This document shows, piece after piece, positions 46,691 through 57,741 of a stretch of DNA of 64,000 bases. The stretch spans positions 4,030,501 to 4,094,500 of the forward strand of contig NZ_CP071007.1 in the NCBI RefSeq assembly GCF_018417635.1. Direction: 5' to 3'. Source of the stretch: Pseudomonas sp. SORT22 (GTDB lineage Bacteria > Pseudomonadota > Gammaproteobacteria > Pseudomonadales > Pseudomonadaceae). How positions within the stretch are numbered: the stretch's first letter is position 1; every line of letters begins with the position of its first letter. The position numbers and the translations under genes were made by a program. The notes beneath the pieces are model-generated. The model did no database searches. It was not told the DNA's origin and saw only the letters and a program-made list of their open reading frames with translations.

Positions 46691-48615
46691 GACGGCGCCT
46701 GAGCTGGGACATCCACACCCGCACGCAGATCATCAGCCTCGGCCCGGCCCTGTTGCTGACCCTGCTGCTGATCAGCTTCTTTACCTTCGTGCGTATCCAG
46801 GATTTGCGCCAGGAGCTCAACCACACCGGTCAGTTGATCGCCAACCAGTTGGCCCCGGCCTCCGAATACGGGGTAATCGCCGGTAATAACGAAGTGCTCG
46901 AAAGCCTCATGCGCGCGACCTTGAGCATCCCCCACGTGCGCTTTCTCGAGGTCCAGGACAGCAGCAACCATATCCTCGTGTATGTCGAGCAGCCGGACGA
47001 AAGCAACAACCGCGCACAGCAGGTCGAAGTGTTCCAGGCCCCCATTCGCCTGCAGCAGATCCGCCTGGACAACGACTTTTTGCACAGCAACGCACCGGCC
47101 AGGAGCATCGGTGACGACTATCTGGGCCGGGTAATCGTTGGCATGTCGGACGATGCCTTCAGCGAGCGCCAGCAGGAAATCGTGGTCAAGGCCGGGATCC
47201 TCGCGCTGTTTGCCCTGCTGTTCACCTTTATCCTCGCCCGGCGCCTGGCCCTGAGCCTGGCCAAGCCGATCAGCGACATGGGCCATGCGGTCAAGGCCAT
47301 CCAGCAAGGGCAGTTCAATGCGCCGCTGCCGGTGGTCGACGACAGCGAACTGGGCCATCTGGCGCGGCACATCAACAACCTTGCCAGCGCCCTGGGCACA
47401 GCTAGCCATGAACAACAGCAAGCCATGTCGCAACTGATCCAGGCCCGCGAAGAAGCCGAACAGGCGAACAAGGCCAAATCCGACTTCCTGGCGATGATGA
47501 GCCACGAACTGCGCACGCCCATGAACGGCGTCATGGGCATGCTGCAACTTCTGGAAACAACCCCGCTCAACGAGGAGCAGGCCGAATACACCGCGGTGGC
47601 CAGCGAGTCGACCGGGCACCTGCTCAAGGTCATCAACGATATCCTCGATTTCTCGCGCATCGAGCGCACCAACCTCGAGCTTGAGCATATCGACTTCAAC
47701 CTCGGCGAGCTGATCGGCAGCAGTGTGCAGTCGTTCCAGCACCTGGCCCAGCAGCGCCAGCTGGAGCTGCAACTGCGCCTGCCGCCGGGCATGGAACAAC
47801 TGCAAGTGGTGGGCGACCCGACGCGCATCCGCCAGGTGCTGCTCAACCTGATCGGCAACGCCCTGAAGTTCACCGAGCGCGGCAGCGTGCACATCGAACC
47901 GCGCTGGCAGGTGCTCGACCGCCAGCTGATCTGGTTCACCTGCGCGGTGCGCGACACCGGCATCGGCATCGACAGCACCCGCCTGGAGATGATGTTCGTT
48001 GCCTTCCAGCAAGCCGACAGCTCGATCTCACGCCGTTATGGCGGCACCGGCCTGGGCCTGTCGATCGCCCGCACCCTGGCCGAGCGGATGGGCGGAACCC
48101 TGCGCGGCGAAAGCCGTGAAGGCCTGGGCTCGACTTTTACCCTGGAAATGCCCCTGGCCCTGTCGACCGCGCAAACGCCGCGCCTGCCCAGTGGCCTGAC
48201 CCGCCCCGAAGACGACGGCCAGGGCCGACGGATCCTGCTGGTCGAGGACAATCCGGTGAACCAGACGGTGATCGAAGCGATGCTGCGCAGCCTGGGCTTT
48301 GAAGTCTGCGTTGCAGTTGATGGCGCCCAAGCCGTGGCCCAGGCCGGACGTCAGCGTTTTGCCGCCGCACTGATGGATTGCCGCCTGCCGATCATCGATG
48401 GCTACGAGGCCACCCGGCGCATTCGCCTGCTGCCACAGGCGGCGGCCATGCCGATCATCGCCCTGACCGCCAATGCCTTGCAGGGCGATCGCGAGCGTTG
48501 CCTGAACGCCGGCATGAACGACTACCTGGCCAAGCCGTTCAAACGCACTGATCTGCAGCAAATTCTGCAACGCTGGCTGCCCGGTCAGACAGCTGTGACT
48601 GGCGATAAATGCTAA
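46687..48615 (+). CDS. Hybrid sensor histidine kinase (PA1611-like)
   Basis: 642 residues. Membrane segment near 20-40, a periplasmic domain of about 130 residues, a second membrane segment near 160-185, then HAMP, HisKA with phospho-acceptor His in [10 protein letters not shown] (about residue 271), HATPase with DTGIGID and [10 protein letters not shown], and a receiver with the aspartate in LMDCRLP (about 560). There is no Hpt domain. By position beside fabA it corresponds to P. aeruginosa PA1611, known as a RetS-interacting kinase that works through HptB; I infer a similar downstream partner. Its start overlaps the binding-protein stop. Confidence 0.88.
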   Translation: MRRRLSWDIHTRTQIISLGPALLLTLLLISFFTFVRIQDLRQELNHTGQLIANQLAPASEYGVIAGNNEVLESLMRATLSIPHVRFLEVQDSSNHILVYVEQPDESNNRAQQVEVFQAPIRLQQIRLDNDFLHSNAPARSIGDDYLGRVIVGMSDDAFSERQQEIVVKAGILALFALLFTFILARRLALSLAKPISDMGHAVKAIQQGQFNAPLPVVDDSELGHLARHINNLASALGTASHEQQQAMSQLIQAREEAEQANKAKSDFLAMMSHELRTPMNGVMGMLQLLETTPLNEEQAEYTAVASESTGHLLKVINDILDFSRIERTNLELEHIDFNLGELIGSSVQSFQHLAQQRQLELQLRLPPGMEQLQVVGDPTRIRQVLLNLIGNALKFTERGSVHIEPRWQVLDRQLIWFTCAVRDTGIGIDSTRLEMMFVAFQQADSSISRRYGGTGLGLSIARTLAERMGGTLRGESREGLGSTFTLEMPLALSTAQTPRLPSGLTRPEDDGQGRRILLVEDNPVNQTVIEAMLRSLGFEVCVAVDGAQAVAQAGRQRFAAALMDCRLPIIDGYEATRRIRLLPQAAAMPIIALTANALQGDRERCLNAGMNDYLAKPFKRTDLQQILQRWLPGQTAVTGDKC

Positions 48616-48672
48616 ATTGCGGCAGTCTAAGAGACTGGACAAGCGCCGCGAAGGGCTTGAAAATAAAATTTC

Positions 48673-48688
48673 AGTGCACAAGTGTACT
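48673..48688. promoter_or_regulatory. Candidate FabR/DesT-type operator upstream of fabA
   Basis: AGTGCAC-AA-GTGTACT, six of seven arm positions symmetrical. The form is like sites bound by TetR-family unsaturated fatty acid regulators. About 130 bp upstream of fabA. Confidence 0.35.
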
Positions 48689-48751
48689 TCTTTGCCCCGT
48701 GCGCTGTGACTTTCACTACAACGCAATAGTCTATGTGTAGGCTGCCGGCTC

Positions 48752-48765
48752 AAACGCTAGCGTTT
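48752..48765. promoter_or_regulatory. Perfect palindrome in the fabA upstream region
   Basis: AAACGCTAGCGTTT, a perfect 14-bp palindrome 56 bp upstream of the fabA ATG. Probably an operator; no T-tract follows, so it is not a terminator. Confidence 0.45.
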
Positions 48766-48820
48766 TGGGACGGCCGGGAAGATTTGCCCCCTGCCGCACG
48801 GGGACTATTGAGGAGCTCGC

Positions 48821-49336
48821 ATGACCAAACAAAACGCCTTTACTCGGGAAGACCTGCTGCGCTGCAGTCGCGGTGAGCTGTTCGGCCCAGGTAACGCGCA
48901 ACTGCCCGCCCCGAACATGCTGATGGTTGATCGCATCACCCATATCAGCGCCGAGGGTGGCAAGTACGGCAAAGGTGAATTGGTCGCCGAGCTGGATATC
49001 ACCCCGGACCTGTGGTTCTTCGCCTGCCACTTCGAAGGTGATCCGGTGATGCCGGGCTGCCTGGGCCTGGATGCCATGTGGCAGCTGGTCGGTTTCTACC
49101 TCGGCTGGCAAGGTTTGCCGGGCCGTGGCCGCGCCCTGGGTTCGGGCGAAGTGAAATTCTTTGGCCAGGTCCTGCCGACCGCCAAGAAAGTCACCTACAA
49201 CATTCATATCAAGCGCGTCCTCAAAGGCAAGCTGAACATGGCCATCGCCGATGGTTCGGTCAGCGTCGACGGTCGCGAGATCTACACCGCCGAAGGCCTC
49301 CGGGTCGGCGTCTTCACCTCCACTGACAACTTCTAA
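48821..49336 (+). CDS. fabA: 3-hydroxydecanoyl-ACP dehydratase/isomerase
   Basis: Introduces the double bond in anaerobic unsaturated fatty acid synthesis. 171 residues, the usual length. Active-site His70 ([10 protein letters not shown]) and Asp84 (GCLGLDAMW) are in place. GAGGAG precedes the ATG. It forms a two-gene unit with fabB, 11 bp apart. Confidence 0.97.
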   Translation: MTKQNAFTREDLLRCSRGELFGPGNAQLPAPNMLMVDRITHISAEGGKYGKGELVAELDITPDLWFFACHFEGDPVMPGCLGLDAMWQLVGFYLGWQGLPGRGRALGSGEVKFFGQVLPTAKKVTYNIHIKRVLKGKLNMAIADGSVSVDGREIYTAEGLRVGVFTSTDNF

Positions 49337-49347
49337 GGGTTATCCGC

Positions 49348-50568
49348 ATGCGCCGCGTCGTTATCACTGGTCTGGGCATCGTTTCGTGCCTGGGCAATGA
49401 CAAAGAGACCGTCTCCGCCAACCTGCGTGCAAGCCGCCCTGGCATCCGATTCAACCCGGAATATGCCGAAATGGGTCTGCGTAGCCAGGTTTCCGGCTCC
49501 ATCGACCTCAACCTCGAAGAACTGATCGACCGTAAAATCTACCGCTTCGTTGGTCACGCCGCTGCCTATGCCTACCTGGCAATGGCCGACGCGATCAAGG
49601 ACTCGGGCCTGACCGAAGAGCAGGTTTCCAACCCGCGTACCGGCCTGATCGCAGGCTCCGGCGGCGCCTCGACCCTGAACCAGATGGAAGCGCTGGACAT
49701 CCTGCGCGAGAAAGGCGTCAAGCGCGTTGGCCCGTACCGCGTCACCCGGACCATGAGCAGCACCGTCTCGGCGTGCCTGGCCACCCCGTTCAAGATCAAG
49801 GGCCTGAACTACTCCATCGCCTCGGCCTGCGCCACCAGTGCTCACTGCATCGGTACCGCGATGGAACAGATCCAGATGGGCAAGCAGGACATCGTCTTCG
49901 CCGGTGGCGGTGAAGAAGAGCACTGGAGCCAGTCGTTCCTGTTCGACGCCATGGGCGCCCTGTCCAGCAAGCGCAACGACACCCCGGAAAAAGCCTCCCG
50001 CGCCTACGACGCTGACCGTGACGGTTTCGTCATCGCCGGCGGTGGCGGCATGGTCGTGGTTGAAGAGCTGGAACACGCCCTGGCCCGTGGCGCCAAGATC
50101 TACGCCGAAATCGTCGGCTACGGCGCGACGTCCGATGGCTACGACATGGTCGCGCCAAGCGGCGAAGGCGCCATCCGCTGCATGCAGATGGCCATGTCCA
50201 CCGTCGACACCCCGATCGACTACCTGAACACCCACGGCACCTCGACCCCGGTGGGCGACGTTGCCGAGATGAAGGGCGTTCGCGAAGTGTTCGGCGACAA
50301 GGCTCCGGCCATCAGCTCGACCAAGAGCCTGTCCGGTCACTCCCTGGGCGCCGCCGGCGTTCACGAAGCGATCTACTGCATGCTGATGATGGAAGGCAAC
50401 TTCATTGCCGGTTCCGCCAACATCGACGAGCTGGACCCGGAAGTGGCCGACCTGCCGGTACTGACCAAGACCCAGGAAAACGCCAAGATCGATACCGTGA
50501 TGAGCAACAGCTTCGGTTTCGGCGGCACCAACGCTACCCTGGTACTCAAGCGCTGGGCTGGCAAGTAA
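49348..50568 (+). CDS. fabB: Beta-ketoacyl-ACP synthase I
   Basis: Condensing enzyme needed for elongation of unsaturated acyl chains. 406 residues. The catalytic cysteine is Cys161 ([11 protein letters not shown]), with histidines in [12 protein letters not shown] and [12 protein letters not shown]. It is directly downstream of fabA and ends at a strong terminator. Confidence 0.97.
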   Translation: MRRVVITGLGIVSCLGNDKETVSANLRASRPGIRFNPEYAEMGLRSQVSGSIDLNLEELIDRKIYRFVGHAAAYAYLAMADAIKDSGLTEEQVSNPRTGLIAGSGGASTLNQMEALDILREKGVKRVGPYRVTRTMSSTVSACLATPFKIKGLNYSIASACATSAHCIGTAMEQIQMGKQDIVFAGGGEEEHWSQSFLFDAMGALSSKRNDTPEKASRAYDADRDGFVIAGGGGMVVVEELEHALARGAKIYAEIVGYGATSDGYDMVAPSGEGAIRCMQMAMSTVDTPIDYLNTHGTSTPVGDVAEMKGVREVFGDKAPAISSTKSLSGHSLGAAGVHEAIYCMLMMEGNFIAGSANIDELDPEVADLPVLTKTQENAKIDTVMSNSFGFGGTNATLVLKRWAGK

Positions 50569-50587
50569 GGGCTGGCCCCTTGCACTC

Positions 50588-50615
50588 AAAACGCCCCGAC
50601 TCGTCGGGGCGTTTT
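50588..50615 (+). terminator. Rho-independent terminator after fabB
   Basis: Stem aaaacgccccga / tcggggcgtttt with a four-base loop and T-tract; A-rich on the other side, so it may also serve the convergent chemoreceptor gene. Confidence 0.92.
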
Positions 50616-50625
50616 TGTTTGTGCC

Positions 50626-52251
50626 TTACACCGAAAAGCGCCCCACCAGCCCATTGAGCTCAATCGCCAGCTGTGACAACGCCTGGCTCGCCGCATTGGT
50701 CTGATTCGCCCCCGCCGACGTCTGCATCGCCAGGTCACGAATATTGGTCAGGTTGCGATCCACCTCCCGCGCCACCTGCGCCTGCTGCTCCGAGGCACTG
50801 GCGATCACCAGGTTGCGCTCGTTGATCAGGCTGATGGCCGCGGCAATCTCCTCCAGCGCCGCCCCGGCGGCATGTGCGCCTTCCAGGGTGCCGCGCGCCC
50901 GCTCGTTGGTCTGCTGCATACCCTCGACCGCACGATTGGTGCCCTGCTGGATGCCGTCGATCATCTGCTCGATTTCCCGGGTCGACTGCTGGGTGCGATG
51001 GGCCAGTGCCCGCACCTCGTCAGCCACCACGGCAAAACCGCGCCCGGCATCACCGGCGCGCGCCGCCTCAATCGCCGCGTTCAGGGCCAGCAGGTTGGTT
51101 TGCTCGGCAATCGCGCCGATCACATCCAGCACCTTGGTAATGCCATGCACCTGTTGCGCCAGTTGCCCGACCTCTTCGGCGTTGGCGGTGACGCCAGCGG
51201 CCAGGTCTTCGATCGAGGTCACGGTCAGGCGCACCTGCTCGCGCCCTTGACGGGCGATGCGGTCGGACTCGCGCGAGGCTTCGGAGGTGGCCACGGCATT
51301 GCTCGCCACCTCCTCCACTGCCGTGGTCATCTGGTTGACCGCGGTGGCCGCCTGTTCGATTTCCTGGCTTTGCTGCATCAACCCGCGGGTGGCATCTTCG
51401 GTTACCGCGCTGAGCTCTTCGGAGGCCGAGGCCAGCTGGCTGGAAGAATCGGAGATGCGCCCGATGGTATCGCGCAGGCTTTGCTGCATCTGTTTCAAGG
51501 CCGCCAGCAAGCGCGCCGGCTCATCCTTGCCCTGCACCGAGATCTGCGGGGTCAGGTCACCGGTAGCGACCACTTCGGCGACCTGCAGCGACTGCGCCAG
51601 TGGCCGGACGATACTGCGGGTCAGAGTCAGGGCCAGGACCACGGTGAGCACCACAGCGGCGATCAGCAAGCCGATCACCCAGATCCGCGCCTGCGTATAG
51701 ACGACTTCGGCAAGGTCGGTGGCGCTGTTGGCATGCTGATTATTGAGCGCGATCAGCTCGTTGAGGCTGGCGGTCATCTGGTCGGCGAGCTGGTTCATCT
51801 CGCCATTGACCATGGCCACCGCCTCTTCCACCCGGTGCTCGGTGGACAACTGCACCACCTGGGCCTGCAGCTTGAGGTAGCGCCGCTCCAGGTCCAGGTA
51901 GCGGTCGAACAGGGTCTGTTCTTCAGGCAGGACGATCAGCGCCTGGTACTTCTGCTGGGCCTTGTCCAGGCCGGACTTGATCTCTTCGATGCGCGACTTG
52001 TTCTGCTCCAGCGCCGCCGCATCGCGATTGACCAAAAGGCGCAGGGTCAAGGCGCGGATGCGCAACATGTCCTGGGTCATCTGCCCGACCGAGATCACGC
52101 TGGGCAACCAGTTGCTGTCGACCTGCTCGGACTGCTGGCGCATGCTGGTCATCTGCATCAAGGCAAACGCACCCAAGGCAAACACCAGCGCCGCCACCAG
52201 GCCGAAGCCCAGGCCGGCCCTGGGCGCGATATTCATGCTTCTCAAGCTCAT
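50626..52251 (-). CDS. Methyl-accepting chemotaxis protein (4HB sensor type)
   Basis: 541 residues from the ATG preceded by GGAGGGAG. Membrane segment near 10-32, a helical four-helix-bundle ligand domain of about 155 residues, second membrane segment near 190-210 ([18 protein letters not shown]), HAMP, and the cytoplasmic signalling domain with the hairpin tip [23 protein letters not shown]. It is adjacent to fabB as in P. aeruginosa (PA1608). The ligand is unknown. Confidence 0.92.
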   Translation of the reverse strand: MSLRSMNIAPRAGLGFGLVAALVFALGAFALMQMTSMRQQSEQVDSNWLPSVISVGQMTQDMLRIRALTLRLLVNRDAAALEQNKSRIEEIKSGLDKAQQKYQALIVLPEEQTLFDRYLDLERRYLKLQAQVVQLSTEHRVEEAVAMVNGEMNQLADQMTASLNELIALNNQHANSATDLAEVVYTQARIWVIGLLIAAVVLTVVLALTLTRSIVRPLAQSLQVAEVVATGDLTPQISVQGKDEPARLLAALKQMQQSLRDTIGRISDSSSQLASASEELSAVTEDATRGLMQQSQEIEQAATAVNQMTTAVEEVASNAVATSEASRESDRIARQGREQVRLTVTSIEDLAAGVTANAEEVGQLAQQVHGITKVLDVIGAIAEQTNLLALNAAIEAARAGDAGRGFAVVADEVRALAHRTQQSTREIEQMIDGIQQGTNRAVEGMQQTNERARGTLEGAHAAGAALEEIAAAISLINERNLVIASASEQQAQVAREVDRNLTNIRDLAMQTSAGANQTNAASQALSQLAIELNGLVGRFSV

Positions 52252-52390
52252 CTTCTGGCTCCCTCCAAAAGCGCTGCTCAATAGGGCAGCAGTCCTTGCT
52301 TCTAGACGGTATCGGCCTGTGGAAAATTTGCGTAAGACGAAAACGTGATATCAAAAGGCCTTATGATCGCGACGCCAGGGTCGCCCTGCC

Positions 52391-52855
52391 TCAGCGCACG
52401 GTAAAGCGCTGCTCAGCCAGCAGGCGATCGCCCTGAAAGACCATGAAATGCCATTGCCCCGGCACCACTTCGTGGTTCTCGGTGAACTCGTAGGCCATGA
52501 CATCCTGGACCGCACCGGGCACCAGCTTTTGTACTACTTCGAACTTGTCGTGGCGCTTGCCGTCGGGTGTGCGCACGCCAGGGGTGAGGTACAGCAGGGT
52601 CAGCGGCGTGTCCTCGGCGACCTTGCCTTCCAGCCGGTAGCGCATACCGAACTTGCTACCCAGGCGCGCCGGGATTTCATCGGTGGGCTGGATGGTCTGG
52701 TTGCTCTGGCTCAGCACCCGTTCACCGGGCTGGAAGTTCTGGTGGCGGGTTTCGAACAGACCGTACTCGACCGGGCCTTCGACGCGAACCTCGGCAGCGG
52801 CCAGGCCACTGACCAGCAACAGCCCGCACAGGGCGCTGAAACGACGTGGAAACAT
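52391..52855 (-). CDS. DUF3859 periplasmic protein
   Basis: 154 residues; start MFPRRFSALCG with GGAG seven bases upstream. Signal peptide LCGLLLVSGLAAA. The mature part matches DUF3859: GPVEYGLFETR, LGSKFGMRYRLEG and a C-terminal PGQWHFMVFQGDRLLAEQRF, which suggests an immunoglobulin-like beta fold. Function unknown. It is 66 bp from the upstream amidohydrolase gene. Confidence 0.82.
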   Translation of the reverse strand: MFPRRFSALCGLLLVSGLAAAEVRVEGPVEYGLFETRHQNFQPGERVLSQSNQTIQPTDEIPARLGSKFGMRYRLEGKVAEDTPLTLLYLTPGVRTPDGKRHDKFEVVQKLVPGAVQDVMAYEFTENHEVVPGQWHFMVFQGDRLLAEQRFTVR

Positions 52856-52921
52856 AGTGCACTCCATCAGGTTGATGGCGGCAGGCTATGACGCGGGCAT
52901 GACAAGCTGATGACAGTGCTG

Positions 52922-53929
52922 TCATTTGCGTGCCTTGGGCAGCACCGCGAGGAAGTTGTCGCGGGCGACCTTTTGCGCCACCTCGGCAGGCAAGGCATCC
53001 AGAAACGGATCGAAACCATGCAACTGTTCGCCCAGGCTGTTGAAGCGCCCGACCACGTCGGAGCCAAGCATGAAGCGCTCAGGGAAGCGTTTGACCAGCG
53101 CCAGCCACTCAGCCCTGGGCTTGCCCTTCTCATCCAGCAGATAAGGCTGCAGCACGCTCCAGGACAGGTCTATGTACAGGTTCGGGTAATCCTCGAGCAT
53201 CCGTGTCAGGGTCGGCAGCAGAAAATCCAGCTGCGTCTGGTGCCGATGAATCTCCATACTGGTGCCGGCATGGGCCCAGATGAAGCGGGTGTGCGGGTGA
53301 TTGCGCAACGGCTCTTCGATTTCCGCCAGGTACAGCGGGTTGCGTTCGCGCTTGGAGGTGATGTTGGAATGGATCAGCACCGGCAGGTCCTGCTCGGCGG
53401 CCAGGTGATAGATGCGGGTCATGGCCTCGTTGTTGGCCCTGGGCGTGTCGCCGCTGGTCAACGCGGTGAGGTCGTCGTGGCGGGTGAACACCTCGCCGAT
53501 CCCCTGCCACAGGCCCGGGTGCAGCGCGAGCATGCGTTCGATGTGGGCCACGGCGTTCTTGTCTACCGGGTTGAAGCCGGTGAGAAACGGTTGAAAGCGC
53601 TGGCGCTGCTCAGGCGAAAGCTTCTCCAGCGCCGCAGCAACGTAGATGTCGGTGGCGCTGTACCAATAGGCATCGGCATCATCGCCCGCGTAGTAACGCG
53701 GGCGCTTGGGCTCGTCTTCGTGCCACTTCTTGGCCACCGGGATGCCGGAAATCATCGACTGGTCGATGCGCGCCTCATCCATGGCCTTGAGCAAGGCGTC
53801 CATGCCGGCGGTTTCCTGGAAAAAATCGACGTAATGCAGGTGCGCATCACTGTAGTGATACTCACGCGCCTGCGCCGCCTGCAGCGACAACCCCAGCAAC
53901 AGCGCCCAGCCTAGACACCTGGCAATCAT
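52922..53929 (-). CDS. Exported amidohydrolase (amidohydrolase 2 family)
   Basis: 335 residues with an N-terminal signal peptide (WALLLGLSLQAAQA). Metal-site motifs are visible: DAHLH near residue 30, a later HSNITS histidine, WAHAGT and LGSDVVGR. That is the TIM-barrel amidohydrolase/decarboxylase pattern. A periplasmic member is less common than cytoplasmic ones. The substrate is unknown. Confidence 0.82.
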   Translation of the reverse strand: MIARCLGWALLLGLSLQAAQAREYHYSDAHLHYVDFFQETAGMDALLKAMDEARIDQSMISGIPVAKKWHEDEPKRPRYYAGDDADAYWYSATDIYVAAALEKLSPEQRQRFQPFLTGFNPVDKNAVAHIERMLALHPGLWQGIGEVFTRHDDLTALTSGDTPRANNEAMTRIYHLAAEQDLPVLIHSNITSKRERNPLYLAEIEEPLRNHPHTRFIWAHAGTSMEIHRHQTQLDFLLPTLTRMLEDYPNLYIDLSWSVLQPYLLDEKGKPRAEWLALVKRFPERFMLGSDVVGRFNSLGEQLHGFDPFLDALPAEVAQKVARDNFLAVLPKARK

Positions 53930-54033
53930 TTCGCATTCCTTCTGGCCGATTCAGACAGGGTAGACCGGAGCGAACACACGCCAGTTCAGCAGGTTATGCT
54001 ACAAGAACTTTCCCTGCTGGCCTGGAGCACACC

Positions 54034-54894
54034 GTGAGCCTTCCCCTGGTCATCCGCCCTCGCGCCGAATCGGTCGAAGGCCAACCTATCCTACGCCCCC
54101 TGCCCTCGGCCCAGTGCCGCAGCGTCGGGCCGTTCGTGTTCTTCGACCACATGCTCGAAACCGACTACCCGGCCGGGCGCGGCATGAACATCCGCCAGCA
54201 CCCGCATATCGGCCTGTCGACCCTCACCTACCTGTTCGAGGGCGAAATCCAGCACAAGGACAGCCTGGGCTCGGATCAACGGGTCAAGGCCGGTGAAGTC
54301 AGCTGGATGACTGCCGGCAGCGCCATCGCCCATGTCGAGCGCACGCCGGCCGAACTGCTGCCTGGCAGCTCGCGATTGCACGGTTTGCAGGTGTGGCTGG
54401 CATCGCCCAAAGCGCATGAGCAAGGCCCGGGGCACTACAGCCATCATCCGGCGGCGAGCCTGCCGGTCAGTGACAGCCTGGGGGTGCGCATTCGCATGAT
54501 TGCCGGCAGCGGCTTTTGCCTGCAATCGCCGGTGCCGGTGTTGTCACCGACCCTGTATGCGCTGGTGCAGATGCAGGCGGCCACTACCCTGACGGTGCCC
54601 ACCGAGCATGCCGAGCGTGCGCTGTATGTACTGGATGGCGAAGTCAGCCTCGACAATGAAGCGCTCGAGCCGTGCAGCCTGGTGATCTTGCCGCACGGTG
54701 AAGAGATGAGCCTGTATGCCGACAGCGAAAGCCAGTTGGTGCTGTTTGGCGGGGCGCCGCTGGACGGGCCGCGGCGGATGAACTGGAATTTTGTTGCCAG
54801 CGATCCGGCGCTGATCGAGCAGGCGCGGGCACGCTGGGCGGCCGGGGAGTGGCCGACGGTGCCGGGGGAAACTGAAAGGATCGAGCTGCCTTGA
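54034..54894 (+). CDS. Pirin-family protein
   Basis: 286-residue double-cupin protein starting at GTG. Metal-site motif NIRQHPHIGLSTLTYLFEG is followed by QHKDSLGS, and the pirin pattern AGEVSWMTAGSAIAHVER is clear. Bacterial pirins include quercetinases and redox-sensitive regulators; which applies here cannot be told. Transcribed divergently from the amidohydrolase gene. Confidence 0.88.
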   Translation: MSLPLVIRPRAESVEGQPILRPLPSAQCRSVGPFVFFDHMLETDYPAGRGMNIRQHPHIGLSTLTYLFEGEIQHKDSLGSDQRVKAGEVSWMTAGSAIAHVERTPAELLPGSSRLHGLQVWLASPKAHEQGPGHYSHHPAASLPVSDSLGVRIRMIAGSGFCLQSPVPVLSPTLYALVQMQAATTLTVPTEHAERALYVLDGEVSLDNEALEPCSLVILPHGEEMSLYADSESQLVLFGGAPLDGPRRMNWNFVASDPALIEQARARWAAGEWPTVPGETERIELP

Positions 54895-54899
54895 GGTTA

Positions 54900-54978
54900 T
54901 CGCGAGCGCTACGCGGTCGATCGCCGGCAAGGCTGGCGCCCACAAGGTCAAGTGTGGGAGCCAGCCTTGCCCCTTCAC
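54900..54978. repeat. REP-like palindromic repeat (putida type)
   Basis: Arms tcgccggcaaggctggc and gccagccttgcc enclose cccacaag...gtgtggga. This is the commonest REP form of the P. putida group. It lies between convergent pirin and hydrolase genes. Confidence 0.85.
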
Positions 54979-55704
54979 TCAGCGCTGGAACACGTCATCG
55001 AGCAAATTGTACATCGCCCGGAACGCGCGCTTGGATGTGCGGGCGTCGTACTTCATCTTGCCGGGAATGTTCGCCGCGATATCGGTGAACGAATGCACCG
55101 CGCCGCCATAGCTGATCAGTTGCCAATCGACCTTGGCCGCATCCATCTCGACTTCGAAGGCCGGCAACTGCTCTTTGGGCACGAACGGGTCGGCGGCGCC
55201 ATGCAGCACCAGCATCGAAGCCTTGACCTTGCCTTCTACCGCCGGCAGCGGCGTATCGAGGGTGCCGTGGAACGACACCGCAGCCAGCAGGCGGGCATCT
55301 TCGCGGGCCAGCTCCAGGGCGCAGCAACCGCCGAAGCAGAAGCCGAAGGTGGCCAGCTTGCCAGGCTCCAGTACCGCCTTCGATTGCCCCAGCAACTGGT
55401 CCAGCGCCGCCTTCAGGCGCTTGCGCAGCTCGACGCGGTCGTTCTTCAGCGGCATCATCGCCGCCCCTGCTTCATCCATGTTCGACGGTCGCAGGGTCTG
55501 GCCGTAGATGTCGGCCAGCAACACCACATAGCCCTGAGCGGCGACTTCGCGGGCGATACGCTCGGCGCCCTCGCCCACCCCCATCCAGTTTGGTGCCATC
55601 AAAAGCCCAGGCTGTTCGCGGGCGCCCTGGGTAAAGAACAAGCGGCTCTCATAGGCTTTGCCGGCAACATGATAGACCAGCGATTCGACGGTAACCTTGC
55701 TCAT
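54979..55704 (-). CDS. Dienelactone hydrolase family protein
   Basis: 241 residues from MSKVTVESLVYH with GAGGAG just upstream. Catalytic triad: cysteine in GFCFGGCC (about residue 122), aspartate in HGAADPFVP and histidine in GGAVHSFTD. It has no aromatic-degradation neighbours, so a general ester or lactone hydrolase role is likely. It is 56 bp downstream of htpG. Confidence 0.9.
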   Translation of the reverse strand: MSKVTVESLVYHVAGKAYESRLFFTQGAREQPGLLMAPNWMGVGEGAERIAREVAAQGYVVLLADIYGQTLRPSNMDEAGAAMMPLKNDRVELRKRLKAALDQLLGQSKAVLEPGKLATFGFCFGGCCALELAREDARLLAAVSFHGTLDTPLPAVEGKVKASMLVLHGAADPFVPKEQLPAFEVEMDAAKVDWQLISYGGAVHSFTDIAANIPGKMKYDARTSKRAFRAMYNLLDDVFQR

Positions 55705-55724
55705 GCACTCCTCCTTGCACAATG

Positions 55725-55750
55725 AAAAAAGCCCGCCGAAGCGGGCTTTC
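55725..55750 (-). terminator. Rho-independent terminator after htpG
   Basis: Minus strand: aaagcccgc / gcgggcttt stem, TTCG-type loop, then TTTTTTCATT. It is 11 bp after the htpG stop. Confidence 0.9.
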
Positions 55751-55760
55751 CTGCAACTAC

Positions 55761-57665
55761 TTAAGCCGACAATTCGACCAGCAGCTTGTTCAGGCGACGA
55801 ACGTACGCCGCCGGGTCCTTGAGGCTATCGCCCGCCGCCAGCGCGGCCTGATCGAAGAGGATGTGCGAGAAGTCGGCGAAACGGTCTTCGCTCTGCTCGT
55901 TGTCCAGCTTCTCGATCAGCGGGTGGCCCGGGTTGAATTCGAAGATCGGCTTGGAGTCCGGCACCTTCTGCCCGCTGGCTTCGAGGATCTGGCGCATCTG
56001 CAGGCCCAGGTCCTGTTCACCGATGGCCAGGATCGCCGGCGAATCGGTCAGGCGGTGCGACACGCGCACTTCGCTGACGCTCTCGCCCAGCGCCGCCTTG
56101 AGGCGCTCGACCAGGCCTTCTTTCTCCTTGGCGACTTCTTCCTGGGCTTTCTTGTCCTCTTCAGAGTCCAGCTTGCCCAGGTCCAGGTCACCGCGGGCGA
56201 CGTCGACGAAGCTCTTGCCGTCGAATTCGCTCAGGTAGCTCATCAGCCACTCGTCGATACGGTCGGTCAGCAGCAGCACTTCGATGCCTTTCTTGCGGAA
56301 GACTTCCAGGTGCGGGCTGTTCTTGACCTGCGCGTAGGATTCGCCGGTGAGGAAGTAGATCTTGTCCTGACCTTCCTTGGCGCGGGCCAGGTAGTCGGCC
56401 AGGGCAACGCTCTGCTCGCCGCTTTCGTCATGGGTGGAGGCGAAACGCAGCAGGCCGGCGATCTTTTCCTTGTTGGCGAAGTCTTCAGCCGGGCCTTCTT
56501 TCATCACCTGGCCAAAGTTCTTCCAGAAGCCCTTGTACTGCTCAGGCTCGTTCTTGGCCAGCTTCTCGAGCATGTCCAGCACGCGCTTGGTCAGCGCCGA
56601 CTTCATCGAATCGATGATCGGGTCTTTCTGCAGGATTTCGCGCGAAACGTTCAGCGACAGGTCGTTGGAATCGACCACGCCCTTGATGAAACGCAGGTAC
56701 AGCGGCAGGAAGGATTCTGCCTGGTCCATGATGAACACACGCTGCACGTACAGCTTCAGGCCGCGTGGCGCTTCACGCTGGTACAGGTCGAACGGGGCGC
56801 GGGCCGGTACGTAGAGCAGCGAGTTGTACTCAAGCTTGCCTTCGACCTTGTTGTGGCTCCAGGCCAACGGGTTCTCGAAGTCGTGACCGATGTGCTTGTA
56901 GAACTCCTGGTATTCCTCGTCCTTGATCTCGGTACGCGGACGGGTCCACAGGGCGCTGGCGCGGTTGACGGTTTCCCATTCTTCGGCCGGCTTTTCTTCA
57001 CCTTCGCCGGCTTCGACCTGTTTTGGCAGCTCGATCGGCAAGGCGATGTGGTCGGAGTACTTCTTGACGATGTTGCGCAGGCGCCAGCCGTCGGCGAACT
57101 CTTCTTCACCTTTTTTCAGGTGCAGGACGATGCGCGTACCGCGCTCGGCCTTGTCGACAGTGGCAACTTCAAAGTCACCCTCGCCCTTGGACGACCAGTG
57201 CACGCCCTCGGCAGCTGGCAGGCCGGCGCGGCGGCTGAATACGTCGACCTTGTCGGCGACGATAAAGGCCGAATAGAAGCCCACGCCGAACTGACCGATC
57301 AGGTGCGAGTCCTTCTTCTGGTCGCCGGTGAGGTTTTTCATGAAGTCGGCGGTGCCGGACTTGGCGATGGTGCCCAGGTGCGCGATGACCTCTTCGCGGC
57401 TCATGCCGATGCCGTTGTCTTCGAGGGTGACGGTGTTGCCGTCCTTGTCGAAGCTCAGGCGGATTTTAAGCTCGGCGCCGCCTTCGAGCAGCTCTGGCTT
57501 GGCCAGGGCTTCGAAGCGCAGTTTATCGACGGCGTCGGAGGCGTTGGAAATCAGTTCGCGAAGGAAGATTTCCTTGTTCGAATACAGGGAATGGATCATG
57601 AGGTGCAGCAGTTGCTTCACCTCGGTCTGGAAGCCCAGGGTTTCTTTTTGAGTTTCCACACTCAT
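55761..57665 (-). CDS. htpG: Chaperone HtpG (Hsp90)
   Basis: ATP-dependent cytoplasmic chaperone. 634 residues from [11 protein letters not shown], with GGAGTG nine bases upstream. The ATP-lid region has [24 protein letters not shown] and [11 protein letters not shown]; the middle-domain catalytic region ([15 protein letters not shown]) and dimerisation C-terminus are complete. A full-consensus sigma-32 promoter lies upstream. Confidence 0.97.
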   Translation of the reverse strand: MSVETQKETLGFQTEVKQLLHLMIHSLYSNKEIFLRELISNASDAVDKLRFEALAKPELLEGGAELKIRLSFDKDGNTVTLEDNGIGMSREEVIAHLGTIAKSGTADFMKNLTGDQKKDSHLIGQFGVGFYSAFIVADKVDVFSRRAGLPAAEGVHWSSKGEGDFEVATVDKAERGTRIVLHLKKGEEEFADGWRLRNIVKKYSDHIALPIELPKQVEAGEGEEKPAEEWETVNRASALWTRPRTEIKDEEYQEFYKHIGHDFENPLAWSHNKVEGKLEYNSLLYVPARAPFDLYQREAPRGLKLYVQRVFIMDQAESFLPLYLRFIKGVVDSNDLSLNVSREILQKDPIIDSMKSALTKRVLDMLEKLAKNEPEQYKGFWKNFGQVMKEGPAEDFANKEKIAGLLRFASTHDESGEQSVALADYLARAKEGQDKIYFLTGESYAQVKNSPHLEVFRKKGIEVLLLTDRIDEWLMSYLSEFDGKSFVDVARGDLDLGKLDSEEDKKAQEEVAKEKEGLVERLKAALGESVSEVRVSHRLTDSPAILAIGEQDLGLQMRQILEASGQKVPDSKPIFEFNPGHPLIEKLDNEQSEDRFADFSHILFDQAALAAGDSLKDPAAYVRRLNKLLVELSA

Positions 57666-57741
57666 GGTCTTCAACACTCCGATCTGATGGCAGTTGTCGT
57701 TGGGCAGGCCGGCGGCCTGCTTTCACGGCGGGATGCACAAC

